Assembly: GCF_015207735.1 (NCBI RefSeq)
Contig: NZ_JADEWG010000024.1
Span: forward strand, 1-63,956
Direction of reading: 5' to 3'
Source: [Phormidium] sp. LEGE 05292
GTDB lineage: Bacteria; Cyanobacteriota; Cyanobacteriia; Cyanobacteriales; Aerosakkonemataceae
DNA: 63,956 nt
The number at the start of each line of letters is the position of its first letter. Positions within the stretch are counted from its first letter, which is position 1. Of this stretch, positions 1 through 7,420 are shown in pieces. The position numbers were made by a program, and so were the translations under genes. The notes below the pieces were generated by a model. It worked only from the letters and a program-made list of their open reading frames with translations. It made no database searches and was not told the origin of the DNA.

Positions 1-85
1 AAGGGGACAAGGGGATGGGGAGAAATAATTTAATTTAACTATTTCTTCTATTCACCTTATCTCCCCACCTCCCCATCTCCTCTGC
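1..85. repeat. G-rich/C-rich octamer repeats at the window edge
   Basis: The first bases read as loose AAGGGGAC/AAGGGGAT units, and the run at 55-80 holds CCCCACCTCCCC units. They resemble the CCCCTTGT tandem units at the other end of the window (63923-63956). Such low-complexity units are common between cyanobacterial genes. No gene is visible here. Confidence 0.5.
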
Positions 86-91
86 CTTTAA

Positions 92-997
92 CTAGCCTTC
101 AGTAATAAACAAAGCGTTACTGACTTGCACGGCGCTTTGATTGAGGACAACACCAATAAAAGAGCTATTGGTACTGAGACTAATTGCTGTACCTTGAATG
201 AGACCGTTAAAAGCAAATTTATTCAAGTCGATTAAGCCAGATTTTTGGGCTGCTTGTAGTTCAGGGGATAATTGATTGATAAAGTCACTAACCGGAGTTG
301 GAACAATTTCTTGTAGGGCTAGCGATCCAATGTTGCCTGTAAAATTGGTAATGCCAATTTTTTCGCCAAGGGCGAAATCTAATATTAAATCTGATTGAGA
401 TAATTTATTTGTTGCCCCATCTCCTCGCAGAACAAATACATCAACATCTAGTACGCCTACGTCTGCAATACCTCCATTGAGAGCATCTTGACCGAGATCT
501 CCAAATAGAGTATCTGAACCTTGATTACCAAGAAGGACATCACCACCTTTTCCACCACGAATGATGTCGTCTCCTAAGCCTCCTTCAACATAGTCGTTGT
601 CCTGATTACCGTTGATGAAGTCATTTCCTTCCTGTCCAAAGATGGTGTCGTTACCTTCTCCACCGTAGATTATGTCGGCTAAATCTAATAATTGGTTGTT
701 GATACTGCCGCCGTAGATTATGTCATTCCCAAGATCGCCGGAAATGAAGTCTTTGCCTTGTTCCCCAGCTATAGTATCGTTTCCTTGGCCTCCAAAGATG
801 GTGTCGTCGCCTTTTCTCAAGATTAAGAGATCGTCTCCTTGGTTGCCGTAAACAATGTCTGCTTGGTCTGAGCCAGTTATTGTATCGTTTCCAGCTAAAG
901 CTTGTAAACCACCAGGTAATGTAGCTAGCAAACCTGGGGTGATTGTAAAATTATCTGCCTGGTCTGTTAAGTTAAAAAATGGTGGGTTGGCTGGCAT
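92..997 (-). CDS. RTX-type calcium-binding repeat protein (small)
   Basis: A 301-residue protein with roughly residues 35-175 made of glycine/aspartate-rich nonapeptides of the GGxGxDxxx type (for example GGQGNDTI, GGEGNDTI, GGKGGDVL). These are the hallmark of hemolysin-type calcium-binding beta-rolls. There is no N-terminal signal peptide. The C-terminal ~120 residues are non-repetitive and would hold the uncleaved type I secretion signal. AGAGGAG sits about eight bases before the ATG, fixing the start. In the family, Ca2+ binding folds the repeat after export through an ABC/TolC-type channel. The cargo function is unknown, since no enzymatic domain is present. The larger RTX protein at 9892-13698 shares the repeat type but not the architecture. 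Confidence 0.85.
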   Translation of the reverse strand: MPANPPFFNLTDQADNFTITPGLLATLPGGLQALAGNDTITGSDQADIVYGNQGDDLLILRKGDDTIFGGQGNDTIAGEQGKDFISGDLGNDIIYGGSINNQLLDLADIIYGGEGNDTIFGQEGNDFINGNQDNDYVEGGLGDDIIRGGKGGDVLLGNQGSDTLFGDLGQDALNGGIADVGVLDVDVFVLRGDGATNKLSQSDLILDFALGEKIGITNFTGNIGSLALQEIVPTPVSDFINQLSPELQAAQKSGLIDLNKFAFNGLIQGTAISLSTNSSFIGVVLNQSAVQVSNALFITEG

Positions 998-1140
998 ATT
1001 TCACTCCTCTTAATTAACTGGATCAATTTTTAAATTAATAGTAATGCGAGATCATCTTTCAAATCTCAGTAATTAGAGGGATTTTGAAAGGCAAAAAAGT
1101 AACATTTAATTAGAGATTTGCCTTTCTAGTTTAATTATGT

Positions 1141-1518
1141 TTAACAGCTTTCTGTAGCAAATTCGCGACAGGCTTTGATGCCCAAATTGGGATTGCTGCG
1201 ATACTCATCACTGGGAATCAAAGTGTTAATTTGGCGATTCATCCGAATGAAATAAATGTATTCAACGTCTGGGGCATAATTTACTCCAACTCGGAGGTTG
1301 GAAAAATCGTCTTCGCAAATTTCATAGCCAAATCTGACGACTATTTGAGCTACTAAACATTCCGGGGTATCACCGTACTCGCCACAGGTTTCTCTCTCTT
1401 GCCAAAATTTTTCTAAGAATGGTTCGAGGATCGGTAAGACTCTGTTAGGTGCGCCATTTCTGCTAGCGTAGACGACTACGGGATTGCCTTCAACAATTAT
1501 GTGACAAGATGTAACCAT
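1141..1518 (-). CDS. Hypothetical protein, cysteine-containing, 125 residues
   Basis: I do not recognise the family. The protein is soluble, about 125 residues, with six cysteines (one near the N-terminus, three mid-protein, two in the last twelve residues including the very last residue). There is no signal peptide or membrane segment. An in-frame TTG at 1527 lies upstream, but the ATG at 1518 has GAAG about seven bases before it and is the better start. It stands alone between the RTX gene and the divergent 65-residue gene. Confidence 0.6.
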   Translation of the reverse strand: MVTSCHIIVEGNPVVVYASRNGAPNRVLPILEPFLEKFWQERETCGEYGDTPECLVAQIVVRFGYEICEDDFSNLRVGVNYAPDVEYIYFIRMNRQINTLIPSDEYRSNPNLGIKACREFATESC

Positions 1519-1753
1519 TTTCTTCAAATCAGGGGTTTCCCAATTTAGGGTAGCGCCCTTTGATATTCATGCGGTAGAGGAATTTTACATAAACTAGGGA
1601 ATCGGGACTTTTGGATTCAACGATCCCAAAACGATCCCAAAGATTTGTGTAAAGATTTATCAAAATAAAGCATTTTGTAGCTTAAGTTACAGAATTTCCT
1701 GTTATCTTAAATAGTGAAGAGAGAACGAACAAGTTCAACGAGGAAAAAAGGTC

Positions 1754-1951
1754 ATGTCTGCACAAGAACAAGCTCGGTCTTTGATGATGCGTCATCACCA
1801 TTTGATTAAAAACCGCCAGCAATCTATGCTAGGCCGTGCGGCGGCAGAAATGGGTCTATCTGTTGATGTAGATAATTGGGTACATACGCAAGGAAAACCG
1901 GAACCTTCTTTCCGGGATACTTACGATCGCAGTAATGCTTCTTTAAGCTAG
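1754..1951 (+). CDS. Small conserved-looking soluble protein, 65 residues
   Basis: A 65-residue hydrophilic protein with a basic, histidine-rich N-terminal helix (MRHHHLIKNRQQSML) and an acidic C-terminal half. AACGAGGAAAAAAGG before the ATG gives a good purine-rich ribosome-binding region. A strong hairpin terminator follows at 2039-2068, so this is a single-gene transcript. It looks like one of the short conserved proteins of filamentous cyanobacteria, but I cannot attach a function. A real gene is supported by the ribosome site, the terminator and the absence of overlapping ORFs. Confidence 0.7.
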   Translation: MSAQEQARSLMMRHHHLIKNRQQSMLGRAAAEMGLSVDVDNWVHTQGKPEPSFRDTYDRSNASLS

Positions 1952-2038
1952 TAATTTTAATTCGGAGAACTTTGCCATTCGTTTAAGATATTCACTTACT
2001 GATTCAGTCATTCTGTTAACAATTGCCATATTACTTTG

Positions 2039-2068
2039 GGCGTTCTTGGAAGAAGAGAACGCCTTTAA
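2039..2068 (+). terminator. Rho-independent terminator after the 65-residue gene
   Basis: Stem GGCGTTCT (2039-2046) pairs with AGAACGCC (2056-2063) over a nine-base loop and is followed by TTTAAATTTTT. Confidence 0.8.
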
Positions 2069-2532
2069 ATTTTTGGTAGTTTTTCTGGGTAATTAACAAT
2101 AAATTAAATTCTTGAGATTTTTGGGGCAAAATTGGACTACTTGGCTAGAAATGTGGCAGCATATCTAGAGGTATTAGGGTGCTAGTTCCGTCAGTTTGTC
2201 AGGCAGTATAGTGGAAATTACCATTGGTAATGTGTAGGTCTGCAAAGGAGGTATAGGCATTCTGGTAATAGTACTACTCAAAGCAACTTGGCTACGCCAC
2301 GAAGAGAGCGAACAGCAAAAGTTTCTACAATATGTTAATCGGCTATAATCTGGTTTGACCGGGGAACGGTTGAAGACAAGTTATATTTTTTTTGACAAAT
2401 GCGCCAAAAGTATGTATTAAATGCCGTAAGTAAGAAAAAAGTTACAAAAGTTAGAGAAGTTGCAGATTCCTGGTGATTTCTGAATTCTGAACAATTGTGA
2501 TTCTGCTGTCTGGAATTTGTGAGACTTGGTTT

Positions 2533-2592
2533 GGGCGGGTTTTGTTGTTAATTTTTCTGCTGCGATTACAAACTGATCTACTAAACCCGCCC
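2533..2592. repeat. Long-loop inverted repeat GGGCGGGTTT...AAACCCGCCC
   Basis: A perfect ten-base inverted repeat (2533-2542 and 2583-2592) with a 40-base loop, followed by CTACA. It looks like a dispersed repeat rather than a terminator, since no T-run follows. Confidence 0.55.
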
Positions 2593-2655
2593 CTACAAGT
2601 TTGACTATCTATTACTGACAACCTCTGCAAAATTTTTAGTGACGCTGCTAAAGTA

Positions 2656-4857
2656 ATGTTGAAAAAATCGCTTTGCCAAACGAACAGCTTACAAGCAAAA
2701 AACAACACAAGTGTTAAACTGTCGTTGGTTAACCAGAAAACTTCGGTAATTGCTTTGTCAATGCTTGTGTTGACAGTTCCTCAAGTGACGTGGGCGCAAG
2801 CACCGGGAAGAACGCTGAACAATTGTCGTCCAGGTAGTGGTCGTTTTGGGCCAGAACCAGCTTATACTTTGGGTGCGGGCGATCGCATTGGCATAGATAT
2901 ATTCAACGTTCCAGAATATAGCCGAGAATATCAGGTTTTGGTCAATGGAGCAGTTAACCTGGCACTGATAGGGAGTGTCTCACTTAAAGGTTTGACCTTG
3001 GAACAAGCTTCTAATTTAATTTCTTCTCGCTATGCACGGTTTTTGCGAAGACCGATCGTAACTGTTAACTTGGTAGCACCTAGACCTGTACAAATAGCGA
3101 TCGCAGGAGAAGTCAATCGTTCCGGTTCTTATATTATTCCTCTGGCTGCTGCTGGTGGTGCAGGTGGTACAGGTGGTGCAGGTTTTCAATTCCCAACATT
3201 ATCCCAAGCCTTAACTTTAGCCGGGGGAATTACACAGTCAGCCAATTTGCGTCAAGTTAGATTGCAAAGACCTGGTTTTGGGACAATTAATTTAGATGTT
3301 TTTGGGTTGGTGACTCGAGGTGAACTCTGCGAAGATGTTACTCTGCGGGATGGAGACAGCATACTTATTCCCACCGCAACAACAATTAATTTAACAGCAG
3401 CACAGGATATTACTAGATCTAATATTGCTCCAGTACAAAATGTGCCTTTAAATATTTTAGTAGCAGGAGAAGTGATTCGTCCGGGTCCAGTAATCGTTCA
3501 ACCAGACCAAACGGGAGCTTTGCCTACTGTATCACGGGCGGTTCAAGTGGCTGGTGGTGTGACGCAAGCGGCAGACCTCAGTCGAGTTCAGCTGCGTCGC
3601 TTTACTAGCGGTGGCAGAGAGCAGATTATTGGGGTAAATTTGAATCAAGTATTGCAGGGTGGCGATCGCCGTCAGGATTTGGTTTTACAACAAGGTGATA
3701 CGATTGTGATTCCCACTGCACCAAGGATTAGTCCCGATCAAAGTTTCACTATCACCAATAGTACGTTAGCACCGTTACAAAATCAGCCCATCAATGTGGT
3801 TGTTGTCGGGGAAGTGACTCGTCCTGGCCCTTACAGTGTACAACCATCACAAACTGGTTCGCCGCCTACTTTGTCGCGGGCACTGCAAGCCGCTGGCGGA
3901 GTTAACCAAACTGCTGATATTACTAACTTGCAGTTGCGCCGGATTACTCGTGATGGCAGTATTCTGACGACTACGATAAATTTACAACAGTTGTTGCAGG
4001 GTGGCGATCGCCGTCTCGATATCTTTTTACAAGAAGGAGATTCGATAGTAGTGCCGACGGCAACTGCACCTTTACCGCCAGCCCAATCTTTAGAGATAGT
4101 TTCTTCTAGTATTGCAGCCGATCCTTCCCAACCTTTGAACGTAGCTGTCGTGGGTGAAGTATCACGTCCAGGAACTTATCTGATTCAACCATTTAGACCT
4201 GCCCCAGGCGTTCAGGGGGCGCTACCTTCTTTTGCGGGATTACCTACATTGTCCCAAGCGATTCAACAGGCTGGGGGAATCACGCCTTTGGCGGATATTC
4301 GCCGGATTGAAATTCGCCGTAGTACTAAGTTGGGAACACAACAAATTTTAGTATCTAATTTCTGGCAATTGTTGCAGTCGGGCGATCGCTCTCAAGATTT
4401 AATTTTGCAACAAGGAGATACAATTTTTGTCCCTACAGCGCAGAATATCGATCCATCAGAAGCGCCTCAAATAGCCTCTTCCAGCCTGTCCCCAACTAAT
4501 ATCACCGTCAATGTAGTTGGAGAAGTTGTGAGACCAGGAAGTTTACAACTACCACCTAATAGTTCTTTAAACCAAGCTTTGCTAGTAGCAGGAGGTTTTT
4601 CTCCTACTCGCGCCCGCACCTCTTATGTACAATTGCTCCGCTTAAATCCTAATGGTACAGTGACGAAACGTAATGTTACCGTTAACTTTTCTAGAGGCAT
4701 CAATGAGGAAGCAAATCCGATTCTTCGGAATAACGATATTATTATTGTGAATCGCTCTTTGGCAGCAGAAATTACGGATGGGTTGAGAATATTCTTAGAT
4801 CCGATCAGCAGTTTCTTCTCAATCTATAACTTTTTCCGTATTCCTTATCCTTATTAG
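2656..4857 (+). CDS. Polysaccharide export protein with five SLBB domains (Wza-like)
   Basis: A 733-residue protein with a signal peptide (hydrophobic segment around residues 30-47, cleavage probably after AQA). A Poly_export domain follows (YTLGAGDRIGIDIF, about 72-145), then five soluble ligand-binding beta-grasp (SLBB) domains. Each SLBB begins with a GEVxRPG motif near residues 148, 267, 380, 496 and 618. A linker of type LLQGGDRRxDLxLQxGDxIxVPTA recurs between them. Wza-family proteins form the outer-membrane channel for exopolysaccharide. This one has more SLBB domains than E. coli Wza, as is usual in cyanobacteria. The Wzc-like kinase follows 135 bases downstream on the same strand, so the two form an export pair. 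No glycosyltransferases lie next to them. Confidence 0.9.
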   Translation: MLKKSLCQTNSLQAKNNTSVKLSLVNQKTSVIALSMLVLTVPQVTWAQAPGRTLNNCRPGSGRFGPEPAYTLGAGDRIGIDIFNVPEYSREYQVLVNGAVNLALIGSVSLKGLTLEQASNLISSRYARFLRRPIVTVNLVAPRPVQIAIAGEVNRSGSYIIPLAAAGGAGGTGGAGFQFPTLSQALTLAGGITQSANLRQVRLQRPGFGTINLDVFGLVTRGELCEDVTLRDGDSILIPTATTINLTAAQDITRSNIAPVQNVPLNILVAGEVIRPGPVIVQPDQTGALPTVSRAVQVAGGVTQAADLSRVQLRRFTSGGREQIIGVNLNQVLQGGDRRQDLVLQQGDTIVIPTAPRISPDQSFTITNSTLAPLQNQPINVVVVGEVTRPGPYSVQPSQTGSPPTLSRALQAAGGVNQTADITNLQLRRITRDGSILTTTINLQQLLQGGDRRLDIFLQEGDSIVVPTATAPLPPAQSLEIVSSSIAADPSQPLNVAVVGEVSRPGTYLIQPFRPAPGVQGALPSFAGLPTLSQAIQQAGGITPLADIRRIEIRRSTKLGTQQILVSNFWQLLQSGDRSQDLILQQGDTIFVPTAQNIDPSEAPQIASSSLSPTNITVNVVGEVVRPGSLQLPPNSSLNQALLVAGGFSPTRARTSYVQLLRLNPNGTVTKRNVTVNFSRGINEEANPILRNNDIIIVNRSLAAEITDGLRIFLDPISSFFSIYNFFRIPYPY

Positions 4858-4992
4858 GAGTGATTGAGAATTTTAATCTCAGGATGTGGAATTTCTCTTG
4901 GTCGGTAGTTGGTGATTTTTCCCTGGTACTGACTACTACCAAAAGTCTCATAATAATTGACTTAACAGTACTAGTAAAGGAAGCAGTGTCCT

Positions 4993-7305
4993 ATGAAAAT
5001 TAAACCATACAGTCAACCGATATTCCCTAACAATAATAATGGAAAAAATCTTCATTCCTTTCCTTATATTTATCCAGAACAAGTACATGAAGAAGATGCT
5101 AATAAGTTAGAGTTAAGACAGGTTTTTGGGATATTACGTCGTCGCGCTTTGGTTGTGGCTAGTGTGGCGATCGCAGTGGCTACAGTTGCGGGAACAAGGG
5201 CTTGGAATACACATCCTTTGTATGAAGGAAAGTTTCGAGTTTTGGTAGAACCAATTACTGCGGAAACTAAGGTAGCGCAAAATTTCGGCGCAATTGTGTA
5301 TTCTATTTTAGATTATGATACCCAAACTGAAGTGTTACGCAGTCCTAGTGTCATGGATGGAATTATTAAGAAAATTCAGGTTGAATATCCAGATATTAGT
5401 TATGGTTCTTTGATGCCAAGTTTGGTAATTAACCGTTTGGGTAGCACAAAAATTATTGAAGTACGCTATCAAGATAGCGATCCAAAAAGAGCAGAAAACA
5501 TTTTACAAATTATTGCTGATGGTTACTTGAATTATAGTCGGCAACAACGCCAAACTGATGTGCGCCAAGGAATTGATTTTGTTCAGCAACAGTTGCCGAG
5601 TTTGCAAGCAAGGGTAAATACTCTACAAGCAAAATTACAGAAGTTTAGGCAAGAATATAATTTTATCGATCCTGAACAAAAGGCGCAAGATTTGGGAAGT
5701 CGAATTTCGGGAATTCAGCAACAACAAGTGGAAACAAATACTAAGTTAAATGAGTTGCGATCGCTTTATATTTTGTTGCAAGGACAGTTGGGATTACAGC
5801 CAAGTGAGGCGATTGTAGCATCAGCTTTGAGCGAAGCTCCCCGATATCAAAAATTACTCACTGAATTGCAAGATGTAGAAACTAAATTGGCAACAGAATC
5901 TGTGAGATTCACAGAAGATAGTCCCATGCTCGATGCACTCAAGCAAAAAAGACAAAAGCTGTTACCTTTGATTGCTCAAGAAAGCCAAAGAGTTATCGGT
6001 AATACTCTTTCTCCTGGGACAATCAATACGCAAAGACTCAGCAATCAAAACTCGATTCGCTTATCTTTAACTAAGCAATTTGTTGATGCGACTAATGAAA
6101 TTAAAGTTTCAGAAGTGCGGAGTCAAGCGTTAAAACGTACCGAAGAGTTATTAGTACAAGAATTTAAACAAATGCCCGTTCGCGCTCGTGAATATACAGA
6201 TTTGCAGCGAGAATTAAAGGTAACAACTGAAAGCTTATTAAGATTTTTGTCTACTAGGGAAAATTTAGAAATCGAAGCGGCGCAAAAAGCAACTCCTTGG
6301 CAATTAATTGATGCTCCTAATCAAAGTTATCCCATTTCTGCTAACAAATATCGTAATTTAATGTTGGGCGTAATTGCAGGATTGCTTTTAGGTGCTGGGG
6401 CAGCTTGGTTAGTAGAAATGCTAGATAGTGTATTCCATTCTGCGGAAGATTTGAAAAATCAAACTGGAATGCCTTTATTAGGGATTATTCCCTTTAGTAA
6501 GCTTTTGAAAAAAGTTAGCCCTGGGGAAACTTCTGAGGCAGGTGGTTTATTATTACCGCAGGGAGAAACGGCAATTGCTACTGAAAATAGTCAAGTCCAT
6601 TCTCGGTATAATGCTTCTCAATTTGTGGAATCTTTCCGTTCTCTTTATACTAATATCCGTCTCCTGACTACGGATATGCCAATCCGAAGTTTAGTAATTA
6701 GTTCATCGACTCCCGCAGAAGGTAAAACAGTAGTATCTTTACATTTAGCTCAAGCAGCAGCAGCAATGGGACAACGAGTATTATTAGTAGATGCTGATTT
6801 ACGCCGTCCCCAAATTCACAAAAGATTGGGTGTAGCTAATATGCGGGGATTAACCAATTTGATTTCTTCTGAAGACCTAGATTTTCATGAGGTAATTCAA
6901 AGTTATCCTGAAGAAGAAAATTTATATATTATGACGGCGGGACAAATTCCCCCTGATCCGACTCGTCTGTTATCTTCGGAAAAAATGCAGAGTCTTATGG
7001 CTGATTTTCAGTCAGCTTTTGATTTAGTTATTTATGACACTCCACCTTTAGTTGGTTTCGCAGATGCTAGTATTTTGGCAACTCCTACTGATGGGGTCAT
7101 CTTAGTTGTTGGACTAGGAAAAGCTGACCGTTATCCGTTAATGCAAGCATTAGATACGTTGAAAATTTCTGGAACGCCAATTTTAGGTTTAGTTGCTAAT
7201 GGAGTGAAGAGTTATACTACTCGTTGGCATGATTCTTACAATCGCTACTATAACCAATCTCCTGTCAATCAAAGGGCTACTCAGCAATTTACAATCGATC
7301 GTTAG
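4993..7305 (+). CDS. Wzc/GumC-type polysaccharide copolymerase with BY-kinase domain
   Basis: A 770-residue inner-membrane protein. The Wzz domain begins near residue 35, with a first membrane helix around 53-72. A long periplasmic coiled-coil section (about 180-440) carries the PxxP-like end, and a second helix lies around 455-476 (NLMLGVIAGLLLGAGAAW). The cytoplasmic bacterial tyrosine kinase domain has Walker A SSTPAEGKT (~570-580), Walker A' LLVDADLRRP (~597-606) and Walker B LVIYDTPP (~678-685). A tyrosine cluster near 740-755 (YTTRWHDSYNRYYNQ) is the expected autophosphorylation tail. It controls chain length and export of exopolysaccharide with the SLBB protein just upstream. AGGAAG lies ten bases before the ATG. 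Confidence 0.92.
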   Translation: MKIKPYSQPIFPNNNNGKNLHSFPYIYPEQVHEEDANKLELRQVFGILRRRALVVASVAIAVATVAGTRAWNTHPLYEGKFRVLVEPITAETKVAQNFGAIVYSILDYDTQTEVLRSPSVMDGIIKKIQVEYPDISYGSLMPSLVINRLGSTKIIEVRYQDSDPKRAENILQIIADGYLNYSRQQRQTDVRQGIDFVQQQLPSLQARVNTLQAKLQKFRQEYNFIDPEQKAQDLGSRISGIQQQQVETNTKLNELRSLYILLQGQLGLQPSEAIVASALSEAPRYQKLLTELQDVETKLATESVRFTEDSPMLDALKQKRQKLLPLIAQESQRVIGNTLSPGTINTQRLSNQNSIRLSLTKQFVDATNEIKVSEVRSQALKRTEELLVQEFKQMPVRAREYTDLQRELKVTTESLLRFLSTRENLEIEAAQKATPWQLIDAPNQSYPISANKYRNLMLGVIAGLLLGAGAAWLVEMLDSVFHSAEDLKNQTGMPLLGIIPFSKLLKKVSPGETSEAGGLLLPQGETAIATENSQVHSRYNASQFVESFRSLYTNIRLLTTDMPIRSLVISSSTPAEGKTVVSLHLAQAAAAMGQRVLLVDADLRRPQIHKRLGVANMRGLTNLISSEDLDFHEVIQSYPEEENLYIMTAGQIPPDPTRLLSSEKMQSLMADFQSAFDLVIYDTPPLVGFADASILATPTDGVILVVGLGKADRYPLMQALDTLKISGTPILGLVANGVKSYTTRWHDSYNRYYNQSPVNQRATQQFTIDR

Positions 7306-7420
7306 TGATTAGTCATTAGTCATTTGTTAGTTGTAATTGGTAAGGTTTTTGAGCTAAAAACCATGCTATAACAAATAACGAATGACAAATGACTAATGAT
7401 AAATAACCAATGACAAATGA
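7303..7420. repeat. Heptanucleotide-type short repeats (AATGACTAATGACAA class), inverted across the spacer
   Basis: The spacer opens with TAGTGATTAGTCATTAGTCATTT and closes with AATGACAAATGACTAATG units, which are the complementary sense. The array runs into the start codon of the GH116 gene, whose first four codons (ATG ACA AAT GAC) are one repeat unit. Short tandemly repeated sequences of this kind are well known in filamentous cyanobacteria. Confidence 0.7.

Larger units (their letters stand above)
1952..2655. other. 704-base gene-free stretch upstream of the SLBB export gene
   Basis: It contains the terminator of the 65-residue gene (2039-2068), a cyanobacterial-type GGCTACGCCACG motif near 2289, and a long-loop inverted repeat at 2533-2592. 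The minus-strand reading frame across 2451-2708 is not convincing: it overlaps the start of the next gene and has no family features. The promoter of the export operon should lie in the last few hundred bases, but I see no clear box. Confidence 0.5.

Noticed and set aside
2451-2708. 85-codon minus-strand reading frame upstream of the export gene
   Set aside because: It overlaps the start of the SLBB gene, has no ribosome site or domain pattern, and covers a repeat.
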